From contig JAJEKV010000030.1 in the NCBI GenBank assembly GCA_021234155.1, positions 4,946,050 through 5,010,049 of the forward strand: DNA of 64,000 nt, given 5' to 3'. The translations under genes and the position numbers were made by a program. Origin of the DNA: Isoetes taiwanensis (taxonomy: Eukaryota; Streptophyta; Lycopodiopsida; Isoetales; Isoetaceae). Under the pieces are notes generated by a model that ran no database searches, had not been told where the DNA came from, and worked only from the letters and a program-made list of their open reading frames with translations. Of this stretch, positions 1 through 11,209 are shown in pieces (the first letter of the stretch is position 1; every line of letters begins with the position of its first letter).

Positions 1-397
1 ACTATAAGATGTTAGAATGCCTATTTGGGCCAATTCTAAACTAACTAGCAACTTATTTCATACCAAAAAGATATCTAAAAGTGCAAATATGGGCAAACCG
101 GGTGAATCCACCTACGATGGCCTAGCGTCCTTGAAACGCAGACGTGTTTGGCGGTCTCTCACCCGGTGGGCCAATTCTAGCTATTTTTGGATATTTTTAA
201 CAAATTTAAAGTGCTACACTGCATTTCTAGACAACTTCTAAGCATTCTAACATCTTTTGGTACGAAATTTGGATCAATTTTGCCCTAAATCAAGTGACTA
301 TGCTACTTAGCCAATTAAGAGCATTTTAAGTAAGATGCAAAGGATTCTACTACAATTAATTTATACAAGAATATTTTATATTCTACAAGCAATTAAT

Positions 398-1183
398 TTA
401 TAGTAAATTTACTTCTAATGAGTAAAACAATGTGCAGGAAAAACTTATATTTATATAGTTTGCTAGACTGGGGCTCTTCACGGCTTCTCCTTGCGACTCC
501 TCCTCACCGGGTGGAGGTCTTTGGGCCTGCTTGGTATGGATCGCGCAGAGGTTGCCTTCTTCAAAAGGTTGTACCAGCTCCGCCTCCGCTGCCTCCTGCA
601 GGGCTCGGACCATCAAGGGTGCAGATCTTGGCCTCCTCGGCTTTGGCCGCTTCGTGGCGAGATCCCGCCGTCGTTGATGTGGTTCGGTAGTCGTAGCCTA
701 TCTTGAACTCCTGGATAGACCTTTGATGTAGGCACTTTCGAAAAACGATTTTGGATCATCGTTGGTATGATGTTGGCAATGCGAATATCTTTGAGCAGCT
801 CTCTTGTCTTTGGGGATTTGGCCCATGGCGGACCTTCTTCGGGGAATCGAGTCGAGGTGGTGGAGGCTAGCTTTTGACCACAGTGCGGCTACCTTGTCCG
901 GATCCATTGGCGGAGATAATTCTTGCATGTTGCCTTCTTCTTCTCCGTACTCCATATCTTGCTTGAGCTTTAAGTAGCTTCTACTGATGTTGCCCTCCTT
1001 GGACTGCATTGGATATGGTTGCGGGCGTAAGGGTGCGTCGTTCTTGACCTCCTCCTCCTCTTCTTCTTTAGCCTCTTGCTCCCTCCTCTTGTTGTTGTGA
1101 TCCTTCTTCTTGGGCTCATCCTCCTCGGTTAGTCTAGTTGTGGTTCTCTCCTTGCCCGTCTCTTCCTTCCTTTTCTTCCGCAT
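398..1183 (-). pseudogene. Gag-position ORF of the LTR element, frameshifted
   Basis: Two minus-strand frames (1183-698, then 616-398) lie where gag is expected. The N-terminal part is very rich in Lys, Glu and Arg (runs such as KEEEEEEV). The middle is more globular, with phrases such as KSFFESAYIKGLSR. The C-terminal part has QEAAEAELVQPFEEGNLCAIH. The last block is conserved in the R2 copy at 57972-58166 ([21 protein letters not shown]), so it is a real protein motif. No zinc knuckle or known capsid signature is visible. The gag call rests on position only. The two frames are not in register, so this copy is broken. Confidence 0.4.
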
Positions 1184-2267
1184 TGATTGCTCGCTCCCTT
1201 TGCTGCTCCATTTCCTGCCGGGGTTGCTTTCGTATTATAGGAGGTTGCTCCCTCTTTGGCGCTCCCCTATTCTTCACGGTGTTGTGGTTGCTCCTGCTAT
1301 CGAGTTGCTCTTGCTACTTGCTCTTCACCTTCTCTCCCCTCTTCTTTGGGGTTGCTCACATTGCCGAGGTTGCTCTGGCTACTTGCTCTTCCTCTGCGAG
1401 AAAAACGGATGCCCACGATCTCAATTTCCCAGAGCCTTGCGATCATTCACTGAAGTGCTAAGTCGTTGCTTCTCCACGAGTGTGAAGCGATTCGTCCCCG
1501 AAGAGCTTGAGTGGCTAAGTTAGATACGTCTGGCCTGGAGTCGTGGGCCTCAAGAATTTGCTTGTCGCCACCATGAGTGCTTCAACGTTGCGGTGCAAGC
1601 TGGAGCTTCCAACCTTCCTAGCTACTTGTTTGGTCCTCCCAACAGCTTAGCTTCCTTGATGGTGGCCTCTTCGAGCGATCTTGCCTCTATCTCCACGGCT
1701 CCTTTGGATCGATCTTGTCGGCTGTTCGTTCGGTGGACACTCTTATGGCAGCTTCAGAGATTAGCTTATAATTTGTCTTACAAGGGTAAAGGAGAGGTTC
1801 AAGCTACCATTTGGGGAACTTCTAGGGAGTAGAGGTGCTTCCATAGGTTTATTAGCTACTTTTTCTTAAGAGTAAATTTATTATAACTATGGGTTATTAA
1901 TTAAGGTACTTTCCCTAATTACTTAACTATTTCTCAAAATTTTCTAATTCCTTTTGGGCCAAGTAGTGGTCATTTCACGCCATTTCTTTCAAGCTTTATT
2001 TTGAGCGATTTCTCATTCAATTTTTCACTTGAAAGGTGCGGTTCATGAACAACTTGAGCTCAAATTTACTAGAAGGTTTCTTTTGACTATATTATTTCTA
2101 CCACTTAGACTATACTTAATCTAATTACGACCCTACTAATGGGAAAACAATTTCTCCCACCTTTCGCGGTTCAAGACTGGAATTCTCATTCCATTCATTA
2201 GCTAGGCCAGTTAGTCTACCTATTCAGGGATATGGTCAGTGCTAGCTCTTGGTCAACCAAGAACATT

Positions 2268-2279
2268 GCTCTGATACCA
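2268..2279 (-). other. Primer binding site (initiator tRNA-Met)
   Basis: The minus strand reads TGGTATCAGAGC, the standard plant retrotransposon primer binding site complementary to the 3' end of initiator methionine tRNA. It lies one base from the LTR edge at 2281, which fixes both the element's orientation and the LTR boundary. Confidence 0.9.
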
Positions 2280-2280
2280 T

Positions 2281-3909
2281 TGTGGCGCCCCTCGCTAAAC
2301 ATCTGGCGCTGGCGTACACTCGGCAGAAATCCCCCGTCCGCCTCAACAACCGCGCCAGGCCCTCCCTCCTCTATCCCGCACTATGGAACTCCCCGGTGTG
2401 CGGAAGGGGACTGAAAGGTGTCTTAGCCCTTCCCCTATGGGCTCCTATCACGGCCGGAAGCATAAACAACGTCGAACTAGCAATAACAATACAACATACT
2501 ACCTCGAAGGGTAGTCCATCACATATCCATATGAGCAAAGAAGATAATCATAAACCATAAAACATGAGAGCTCCTACCCATGGCTCCGACTCATAAGGGA
2601 GGTAGACCGGCGGATAGGTCTCAAGATAGAGCGAACCGAGTCATAACAATGGCGGGGGCTGGCATAAGACAATGGCTAGGGTTGACCACTCCATCCGCCC
2701 CTCCATTGCATACTTTGCGGATGGGCTAAATCAGGCTCGGCATGACTCTAGCCTTCGGATGCACGCCAATCCCAATGGCATCACCCATCGGGGCTACTCA
2801 GGTTGCATCTCCACGGTCCGATGAGGCAGGAAGGGTTGCATCTCCCCTTCCCTGGGGTCTAGAGGTTCCGGTGGCTAGAGAATGCGTGGCGACACCGCGA
2901 TTCGTGCCCGACTTAACCCCCAAAGCGAGCCAAGCCCGACACTTGCAGCTCTCGAGGGAAGCGGGCGGCACCATTGCCCGGGGAGGTGTTGGACCCATGC
3001 TCGGCCCACACCCTGTGTGACCCACCATAAGCCTAGCCCACTATGGGATCCCCCGAAGCCCCCACTCGGCGGGGATCCTCCCTCCACATTCCCTCTAGCC
3101 CGTTATGTGGTGCTTGAGTCACATCATAGCCTCGATAGCACAGTGGGCTCTATGCACGTGGGCATCTAATAGGAACTAAGGGATCTAATCTAGGAGCATA
3201 CTACATATGGCTCTAGGTCTCTACCCCCCTTCCCAATACAAGAGGAGCAAACATGATCAACCATCATCACATAATCATCATATCATGACCATAATCATAA
3301 GAAGAACATCTTAACCTAATCATACAAATCTAACTAAAGGTTAGGGTTCATTGATTAGGGTTCAAGATGGTGAATACGGGTTCTAGGATGGCTCTACTCT
3401 CGATACAAGATACTAGCACATCTGGAATGCTAATTCCAGATGAACTATGATAACTACTACTCCACATACCTGCTCCCGACGCTCTCCCTCCAGATCCGGG
3501 CGTCTCCATGGTCTTCGACTCACGTAATGCTGCTCTTGCTCCAAGAACGGGTCTCCTACGGGGGCTGCTGCACCAGTCTATGCCACAGCAAACGATGTTC
3601 GAAACGGGGTTTCGAACGAGTAGATGAGTCTCTGGGTGCTAGGGCTGGAAAGAGGCCTAGGGTTAGGGTTCCCACTAATATAAGCTAGGTCCACCTAGGA
3701 TGCCACGTGGCACCAATCGGGTGAGTCCTGTGTGGCGGGTGCCCAATAGGTTAAGGCCACGTGGAAATGGTCTTATAACCTATGGTTGGCTAAGTTATGG
3801 AATTAACTTAGATGTGCACCCCTTGCCACATTCCTAAGTATACAAGTCTACATAGGTAGACTTGTAGGAATATACGTATTCATAGCGTATATTCCTCTGG
3901 AACGTCACA
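2281..3909 (-). repeat. 5' long terminal repeat, about 1.63 kb
   Basis: On the plus strand the block starts TGTGGCGCC next to the primer site and ends GGAACGTCACA. On the minus strand it therefore begins TGTGACGTTCC and ends GGCGCCACA, a TG...CA unit with short inverted ends. No long ORF fits a gene here. The second LTR lies outside the window, so the element's age and target duplication cannot be judged. Confidence 0.7.
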
Positions 3910-6900
3910 TTTGCGCACAGAAGATTAGGACCATCAGCCATAACAACCTCAGAAACATGAGAGGAAGAAGCATCACGATTTGTCATATTGAAAGCTGGAA
4001 GCCATTCCTCTGTTCAGCTTGGCCAGGCTTTTTAATATACATAAAAGGCAAATTCTCCTTGGTAAACCCTTTTCTCCTAAAGTTTTCTTATTCATTGAAA
4101 AGCCATAGAGAACTCAACTCACATTTTGCGGAGCTGAATAAAGGAGAGTGTGTCAAAAACGAGAAAGAACCAATTGGATTAAGGCAGATCAATCTGCAAG
4201 TTCCAGAACGTGCGTGAGTCTTCAAGGACGTGGCAACCTTAATAATAATAAGAGATGAGCATTTTTGTCAATTCAAATCTCTGATGCATTTTGTTCTCAT
4301 TTATCTTTTCAAAACTTATGCAGAACTGTGTGACTATTTTGCAAATTTGAAGGGTGGAATAAGTATTGCCTGCAACATTGGAAACAACATACCCATTATT
4401 AAAGGAATGTGTAGAATTCCTATATGAATGGCTGGTTGCGTTACCTGATTCGTCAACCAATATTCAAGAGGTCTTTATAACGAATCCATTAGTTTCCCTA
4501 AAAAATGTGTTTCTCAACCAAGATGAGAAGCAAACATCTGTGAGTTATGCTATTGCAATGGACATGACAATCATTCAAGATGTTTTTCAGGCAACTATGT
4601 CTGCAACTGAAGTATTTTCTTCTTCTTTTTGACATTCAAATTCTATAAATATGCCATTTTCTCAGATTAGTCTTAATGAATCCGATATTAGATATAAATA
4701 CAGAGTTTACAAGCAGCCATAAATTGCCATGCACAATATTAAAGTAATCACTGATTAATTGCCTCTGTTGTGAAGTTTTTTATCAATGTTTTTGCATGAA
4801 ATTTTGAAAGTGGTAGTCTTGGTTTTGCTTTTTTTTACCCCTTCCCACCTTGATAAGAGTATGAATTACTACATGGTCCCAACTACAATTCATATCACAA
4901 TCAAGGTTAATCATTAGGATATGGAGATCATAATGGGATCATAATATATTTTGATATAGAAACGAATATGTCAATGTAAATTAGGTTGTGCCCTATCGCA
5001 ATACATGATATAGTCATTTTCTCTTGCAACAAAAGTCACACTTCTAATCCAATACAACCATCAATTATTATAGACATTCACGACAAACACTGCATTCCCA
5101 CATTATGTTTCACTACGTTTGTGGATCATTCTAACTATGTTTTCACTATGTTTATGGATCATTCCAGGGGCAAAATGTAGCCCAACAACATTGTGCTTGG
5201 TTACAAAAGCGACAAAAGTTGAATTATTACTAGACGCTATTCTCGTTTTGGCAAAAATATTTACTGGCTCCCAAGCTATGCCCAGCACTGCAGGGCTTGC
5301 AGTCGACTGCTAATCATACTTGGCGTAGAAAGGCCATTCCTTCAAAATTATGGAACGAACACGTTCTGGCTGCCTTGTCGTTCCTGGATTGAACGGAGAA
5401 CGCCAAATGAAGCTGCTCACTTGAGGATGGCAAGAACGGCTGTTCAGAATGGCGTTCTGCCCCAAATTCACCGTTTAGAACGCCGTTCCATGCCATGCCA
5501 AAATTTTAGGGCAAAGAACCAAGGAAACAAAAGGAGAAATTCTTAATTCCACTGCCTGGTTCACGGTTCTGGCTGCCCACCAAACTTTCTTGCTTTGCAT
5601 CCATGATCTGCAGCCCAGATTTGCATATGCTACCCGGATATGCACGAGTTGCAGCCGAGTTACAAGTTAGTGATGTTCTTTTGCATCTCACATTCAATTC
5701 TTTGTGCTAAATTAGAAGTACTAACTGTGCAACACATCAATCTAGAAGCTCAGAATCCCAAGAATGCTGAAAGCGTTCACATAAAATGGTCTGCCATATC
5801 TTATAAAATGAAGTGGACTGCATTTTATTTTTCCTCTATGGGCACTCTGTTCAAATGCCATCTCGGCTTGGAAGTTATTTTCAAGTTTTTAATTTAATGG
5901 CTCATTCATGTGTCACATGGAATATGATGAAGCAAATTTGGAAAACTCTATCTGCAGACCTGTGAGCTTAGTTCCATTTTGTATATAAATGAGAATCCTT
6001 TATCTGCACATTCTTGTAATTTGTCTCATCCAGCTAGAAGATAAAATATAATATAAGAAGATATGATGTGTCTTGAAAAAGGACATTAGCCCTTAGGATT
6101 AGGTCTTAGGAAGCCTTTATTATGGAATTATCCGATCAAATACTTGCAGATCAATTTTTGTCAACTTTGGCATGATATGGGTGAAAAGGACGACATCCAT
6201 TGCTGCAGAATACATTGGATGCATGTCTTCAAAACAGGAATTGTTGCAAGGAGTTCATGCCAATTCATCTCTAACCTACCGACGAGAATTAGCTCTGTAG
6301 AATTGCCAGAAAAAATAGACTTAGCAGTCTTGGCTGCATTGACAGCTTATTGCATTTAGAAGCCAAATCTCCTACTCTGTCTTTTAGGATGATGTCTCCA
6401 AAACGTGAAAGTTACAAATGACTTCCATACATTGTCACGTCTTGATTTATTAGCTGATGCAGAAAACTGATGTTTATCTTGGTGGATTTATGGTCTTTAC
6501 ATTGCCACTAAGATGGTTTTATCTTTTGACTTGTGCATTTTTTAATGGCTACTTGTTGTATTACAATCGAAGGCCATGCCATTTACATTTACGAGCTATC
6601 TTTCTTCCAAGTCCTGCCACTTGATTTGAAAATTCTCATGCTGCCAAATTAGAAATGGCTTAACAAATGCGACCTTATGTGCATAGAAGCTTCTGCATCA
6701 CAATTCGATTACTTTCTACAACTGTATGGTTCAATCCTACAAAGAAACATTACATGTGGCAACTCCCCCTTCACAGGCAACATCTCAGAGGGTGGAAGCC
6801 AATAGCAGGCCAATGAGGATATAAACATGTTAATATGTTATGAAAGAGAACATGTATTGTCAAAATCGAGGTGCTTCAATTATCTTTTTCATTGATTGTT

Positions 6901-7030
6901 CTATTGTTTCTCGATCTGCAATAGTGACAGATTTTCCATAAATTTCTTCTTGCAAGACAAAGCATACAAGTGTCACTTATTGTAATATAGCAGTGGAGGT
7001 GGCCATTTCATAGATGAATCTACATGGCAG
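3910..7030. other. Gene-poor unique or old repeat DNA
   Basis: AT-rich sequence with only short frames (for example 4366-4632 and 6144-6359, both +) that match no family I recognise. I see no splice-linked exon chain, tandem repeat or TIR pair. It ends where homology to R1 begins, near 7030. Confidence 0.5.
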
Positions 7031-7142
7031 TATTCTACAAGCACCTCTTAGGCGAATTGACTACGAACATGTTGGACATGAGCTACTTTGGTGCTTCTTG
7101 GAGAAGGGATGGTCTTCTGCCCATGAAACTTGGTCTCCAGGG
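7031..7142 (+). repeat. Left part of the R1 copy that hosts the hAT element
   Basis: This sequence (cacctcttaggcgaattgac onward) matches the units of the 15.9-21.1 kb array, which have cacctcctaggccaattgac at the equivalent point. Similarity continues to the hAT insertion point at 7142 and resumes in register at 32650. Its last eight bases, CTCCAGGG (7135-7142), are the left target-site duplication. Confidence 0.85.
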
Positions 7143-7530
7143 CAGGGATAGATTCAATACTGTATACGTTTTATACGTAATACGTATTTTTTGTTTGATA
7201 CGGCACAAATTTGACGTTTAATACGTCAAAAATACGTCTAAAAAAATTTCCGGCATCGGAAAATTTTAATGCGTAAAAAACAACTGTTTAAACTAATTTT
7301 CTTCCGCGTAAGCGAAACAATTGATTTAAACTACACAGCGAACCAAAAAAAAGTTTAGCGTAAAAGCGAAATCAAACTGTTTAAACTGCGAAAATATCTT
7401 CGCGTAAAGCCCAGCAGTTGTTTTAAACTTCGGCGAAATTTAAAACCGGCGTGGCGAAACAACTCTTTAAACTACGAGAAAGAAACTTGGCGTGGCGAAA
7501 GCGGTTGTTTTAAACCTACGTAAACAAAAA
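7143..7530 (+). repeat. Left TIR and subterminal repeat region of the hAT
   Basis: After the 13-bp imperfect terminal repeat come several tacgtattttt words, then repeated ttaaac, gcgtaa and gcgaaa motifs. The same words recur, largely inverted, at 32270-32620. Such subterminal motifs are typical transposase binding sites in hAT elements; that role is inferred. Confidence 0.7.
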
Positions 7531-7883
7531 GCATATTGGGGCCTTTTGCAAAGGGAAAAAACTTTAATAGCCAATTGTTTGGTCTATTTTGTGCGGTGAA
7601 ATATTATATATAAGAAAAATGTGTTTAGCTCTAGAATTAAGCCTCGAGCGTTGACTACCGAATCAGTCCACATACTCCTTGGGGAACGGTCAGCCTTTGA
7701 GGTGTGGGTTTTTGCGTCCCGGGGCCCTACTTGGCTAATTGTGAAGTGAGATTCCTCCTTCCGCGAGTTTTTCCGACCTTTAGTTCCTACCACCCTTAGA
7801 GACCTATAGGTTCTGTCCTTCACTCCTACGTTCGAGCGGGACGTCGATGTAACATATCGCGTAGTGAGCTTGCTCCTTGCCGG

Positions 7884-7890
7884 TATATAA
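7884..7890 (+). promoter_or_regulatory. Possible TATA box of the hAT transposase
   Basis: TATATAA lies about 220 bases upstream of the first transposase frame (ATG near 8108), on the same strand and inside the left end of the element. The surrounding 7640-7950 holds two diverged direct repeats of about 130 bp. Position and sequence fit a promoter; there is no other evidence. Confidence 0.4.
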
Positions 7891-8107
7891 ACGTCGGCCT
7901 TTGGTTCTGACGATTAAAGGAGTCTTTACCCTTAGAGCGTAGACAAGTAATTTTAGATAGCGGGAGGGATGGCAGCTGGTCATGCATCCACATCGGCGCC
8001 GCCGGCGTAATGCATCTACATCCGGCGCCCGGCGGCAGTCATGCATCATCGTCTAGCGGAGCTGCCATCGGCGTGGTCATGGCAGTCCACGGGGTTGGAA
8101 CAAAGAC

Positions 8108-9987
8108 GTGGAAGAATTATATGTCGGGGGTGGTGGTGAAAAGAGAGGTCTTGAGTGGGGATTTGTGAAGGAATTTGGTCGGAATGAGTGGCAATGCGTA
8201 TTTTGTGGGTACATCGTCAATAAATGGATCCGACAAGAATATGAGCTCATCTTTTACGGGATCCCAAAATTGGGGTGCAAACATGTACGGCATCTGCGAC
8301 ATACGACAAAGATGCACTTGAAGTGTTGGGTCTTCGAAAAAGAATAGCGGCAGAAGAACACGGCCAAGGGATAGCCAAGGACCTTCACCATGCCAAGAAG
8401 AAGAAGAGATCAATTACACCACCCTCCGCCAGCCAATGTACCAACCGGAGGGTGGACTAGGGCTCGATAGGAGGGTTAAGCACGGCTAAAAAAGAATGGC
8501 GAGACAATTGAGATAGTGGAAAGACGTACTAAGCAACAGAGGGTTGACCAGTGCTTAACATCAGAGCAACTGAAGAAGACGCAATTGAAGGTTGTAGAGG
8601 CATTTTTATATGCCGGGTTGTTTCCACATGTTTTGGAGCACAAAGCAATGAAAGAAGCCTTCCAGGAAGTTGCCAAAGCAGGGCCGGCTTTTAGATTGCC
8701 TTCATACAAACATGCCAATAACAAAATGGTGGATGAAATACACCTGAAAATGGTCGAGAAGGGGTGGAAATGAAGTTAAGTCGTATTCTCGGGGCGGGCT
8801 AGCCTCACTAGTGACTGATGGTTGGAGCAATGTAAACAAGGACCATCTTATAAATTTCATGATCGTGTATCCAGGGGGCGAAGTATTCTTGAAAACCGTA
8901 GAAACCAAAACGGACCAAGTCACAGGAGATTGGATTTTTCAAAAAACAAAGGCTGTGATAGAGAGTTTTGGGCCGAAGAGAATATTTCAGGTCGTAATGG
9001 ACAACGCGTCTAATTGTAAATTAGCGGGTGAATTGTTGGAGTCTGAATTTCCAGGATTGCACGCGACCAGCTGCCAATGCCATTGCCTGAACTTATTGCT
9101 GAAGGACTGGTTTTCACAAAGACACTTGGTTCAAAGATCCCATTTAAAAGGCCCGCCGTCTCATGAAATTCATCACAAAGAAGCCGGCAATTTAATGCCA
9201 TATACAAGTCATTGTGTCGAAAGGCCCTAGCACTCATGAATCACAGGGCGGACTTCGGTTTGGTTCCAATTACATTTGTCTTGAAAGAGTGCTTAGGTGT
9301 CGCTGACTCGATTATCTCGACCTTCAACCATCGTAGTTCTTTGAATGGGAGAGGAGGCAGAAGGGAAAAAATGCTTCAAAACACCGGCAGCAAGCTGCCA
9401 CCCTTCGAGAAATGCTTGGGCGGGAGACATTTTGGAGAGGCGTAAAGAATGTTGTCAAGTGCATGCAACCTGTTTGTCATGCCATCAAAACCCTTGATTC
9501 TTCGAAGGCAAGCACTGGAAAGGTCTGGAGGTGCTGGCAATCCATTCAATCCTTTCTCTGAGCCGTGATGGCCCCAATGCACCCTTTGACAATGCTAAGC
9601 GCGCAGCACTGCTTAGAGACTTTAATGAACGATGGAAGAAGTCCTACAATGATCTTCATGGCGCCGCACATGCTTTAGACCCACACAACCACGATATGGA
9701 CCAGCATACAGATAAAGAAGTGATGGGTTCATTGAAGAAGGTTGAAAAAATGTTTTACCCCAACAGCTCGGACTACAAAATTTTCATTGCCGAGTTAACT
9801 GAATACCAGAACTTGAGTGGAAGGTGGGCAGATGAGGAGCTTCACGATGCACTGGAGAGTCACAAGAAGGAACCAAATATGGAATCTTATGCATGGTGGC
9901 AAGCCCATGGACAAAGTTCTCGATACGTTCTGTGGCCCTTGCAATGACTATCCTCTCCTTGGTATCCTCCAATAGTGCAAGTGCAGG
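8108..9987 (+). pseudogene. hAT transposase, N-terminal and catalytic part
   Basis: Several overlapping frames read as one hAT transposase. A BED-finger remnant (near 8190, QCVFCG; the later His position looks lost) is followed by a basic linker. Then comes a DUF659-type RNase H core near 8811-9100 with VTDGWSN, INFM, VVMDNASNC and CQCHCLNLL. Next are a helical insertion (KALALMNHRADF, FWRGVKNVV, GKVWRCWQS) and a C-terminal block (NERWKKSYNDLHGAAHALDP, AWW). Frameshifts near 8270, 8773, 9110, 9200 and 9535 disable it. A final shift restores SVALAMTILSLVSSNSASAG just before a splice donor (GTAATA at 9988). The order matches plant hAT transposases throughout. Confidence 0.9.
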
Positions 9988-10266
9988 GTAATAAAGAGAG
10001 GCTAAAACTCGCCAAATGGCGATTTTTTAGACCTTTACTAAAGTTTCGTGGCTAAAGTTTATAAGGGTCATTTCTTTAAAAAAATAAAAAATTAGCCATT
10101 CCAAAAGGGGGGAAATTTTGGACGTTTAGGGTTTAGCCGAGATTGACTGCCGCTTTGGCGTGCTGAATCGCCTTCCCTGAAGCTGATTAGGCGCGCCCAA
10201 ATCAATTCAAATAGCCATGTCTAATCTATTCAGATACATCTTTCATTTAGGAATCGCCATATTGAA

Positions 10267-10282
10267 GAACCACGACCATTAC
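10267..10282. repeat. Left target duplication of the LINE (16 bp)
   Basis: GAACCACGACCATTAC at 10267-10282 is repeated perfectly at 24719-24734, bracketing the LINE. It lies directly before the T-run that represents the LINE poly(A) tail. Confidence 0.93.
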
Positions 10283-11209
10283 TTTTTTTTTTTTTTTTTT
10301 AATTGAAGGCAGTGTATATTAAATATGTATAATAAAGGTACAAAAGGGAGCAATGAGAGCTCTTAACTTTTAGGAGGTAACCTTTAGGAAAGGGTAGGTT
10401 ATTGACCCTGAAAAAACCAACTATCCCAAATCAAACAACAGTTAAAAGTTTATGGAAGTTGCAGGTGTAAACTGGTAGTAGTTCAAGCCGGAGGCTTAGT
10501 GATCACCCGAGAACCGTCTTTTCTTGGGCTCTCTCTTGGAGTGGTCTTTTCTTCCCATTCCCTTGTTGGCTACAATGAAAAGGCAGTAGGGGCATTTGCA
10601 TAAATGAGCCTTTCTGGGTTGAATCTGTCCTTCTTATCTTTTACCTTTGCATAAGATGTATCTTTTTCGTCATAGTAAGAGGCGACGCATTGCACCCTCT
10701 GATCTTCGCCATGTCCATTTGGTACTTCAACTCCAAATTGTGTCAACCAGGCGCATTTGCATGGAGATTCATTCTCTTCCACCTTAGTCTTTTGAACATA
10801 ATCAAAGTATTACACGAAAATAAGGAAAAACCAACATAAGTAATTATGTACCTTATTGCTGATTTCCATATACCTCAATGACCGGTTAATGTCATATTGG
10901 GTTGCGCTTAATGATAGCATTAGGCCATATAATTTCCTCCTTAAAGATTAAGGAGTTTCTACCCTTCCACATTCTCCACATGAGAATATATCTTCTCCAC
11001 TCAATAGGGTTTTCGGGGAAGAAGATTTACGTGATATGCATATTAGAAAGGCACGGAATGTTCGGGCCCGATTCACCAGCTCTCCAACCCATTACGCCCA
11101 TAGGCACTCTTTAAAAGGTGTGCTTCATCTTCTTGATCCCGCAAGCATCTAACACGGATATCGAGTTAGACATATTAAGCCTCCATCTCTTCTTGTTAGG
11201 GCAAGGGCT

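Larger units (their letters stand above)
1..2280 (-). mobile_element. Internal region of a truncated LTR retroelement (minus strand)
   Basis: Reading on the minus strand, this stretch follows directly after the LTR at 2281-3909 and the primer site at 2268-2279, so it is the 5' internal part of an LTR element that runs off the left edge of the window. About 1.1 kb of leader separates the primer site from the first long frame near 1183. Pol domains are not in the window, so the superfamily is not fixed. Parts of it (about 400-1200) are related to the repeats at 42317-43760 and 57560-58276, called R2 here. Confidence 0.6.

Noticed and set aside
1110-1523. Plus-strand Ser/Leu-rich ORFs
   Set aside because: Antisense shadow of the charged minus-strand gag-position frame; composition-driven.
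2742-3169. Overlapping ORFs in both strands of the LTR
   Set aside because: GC-rich LTR sequence with no conserved motif; the LTR explanation is better.
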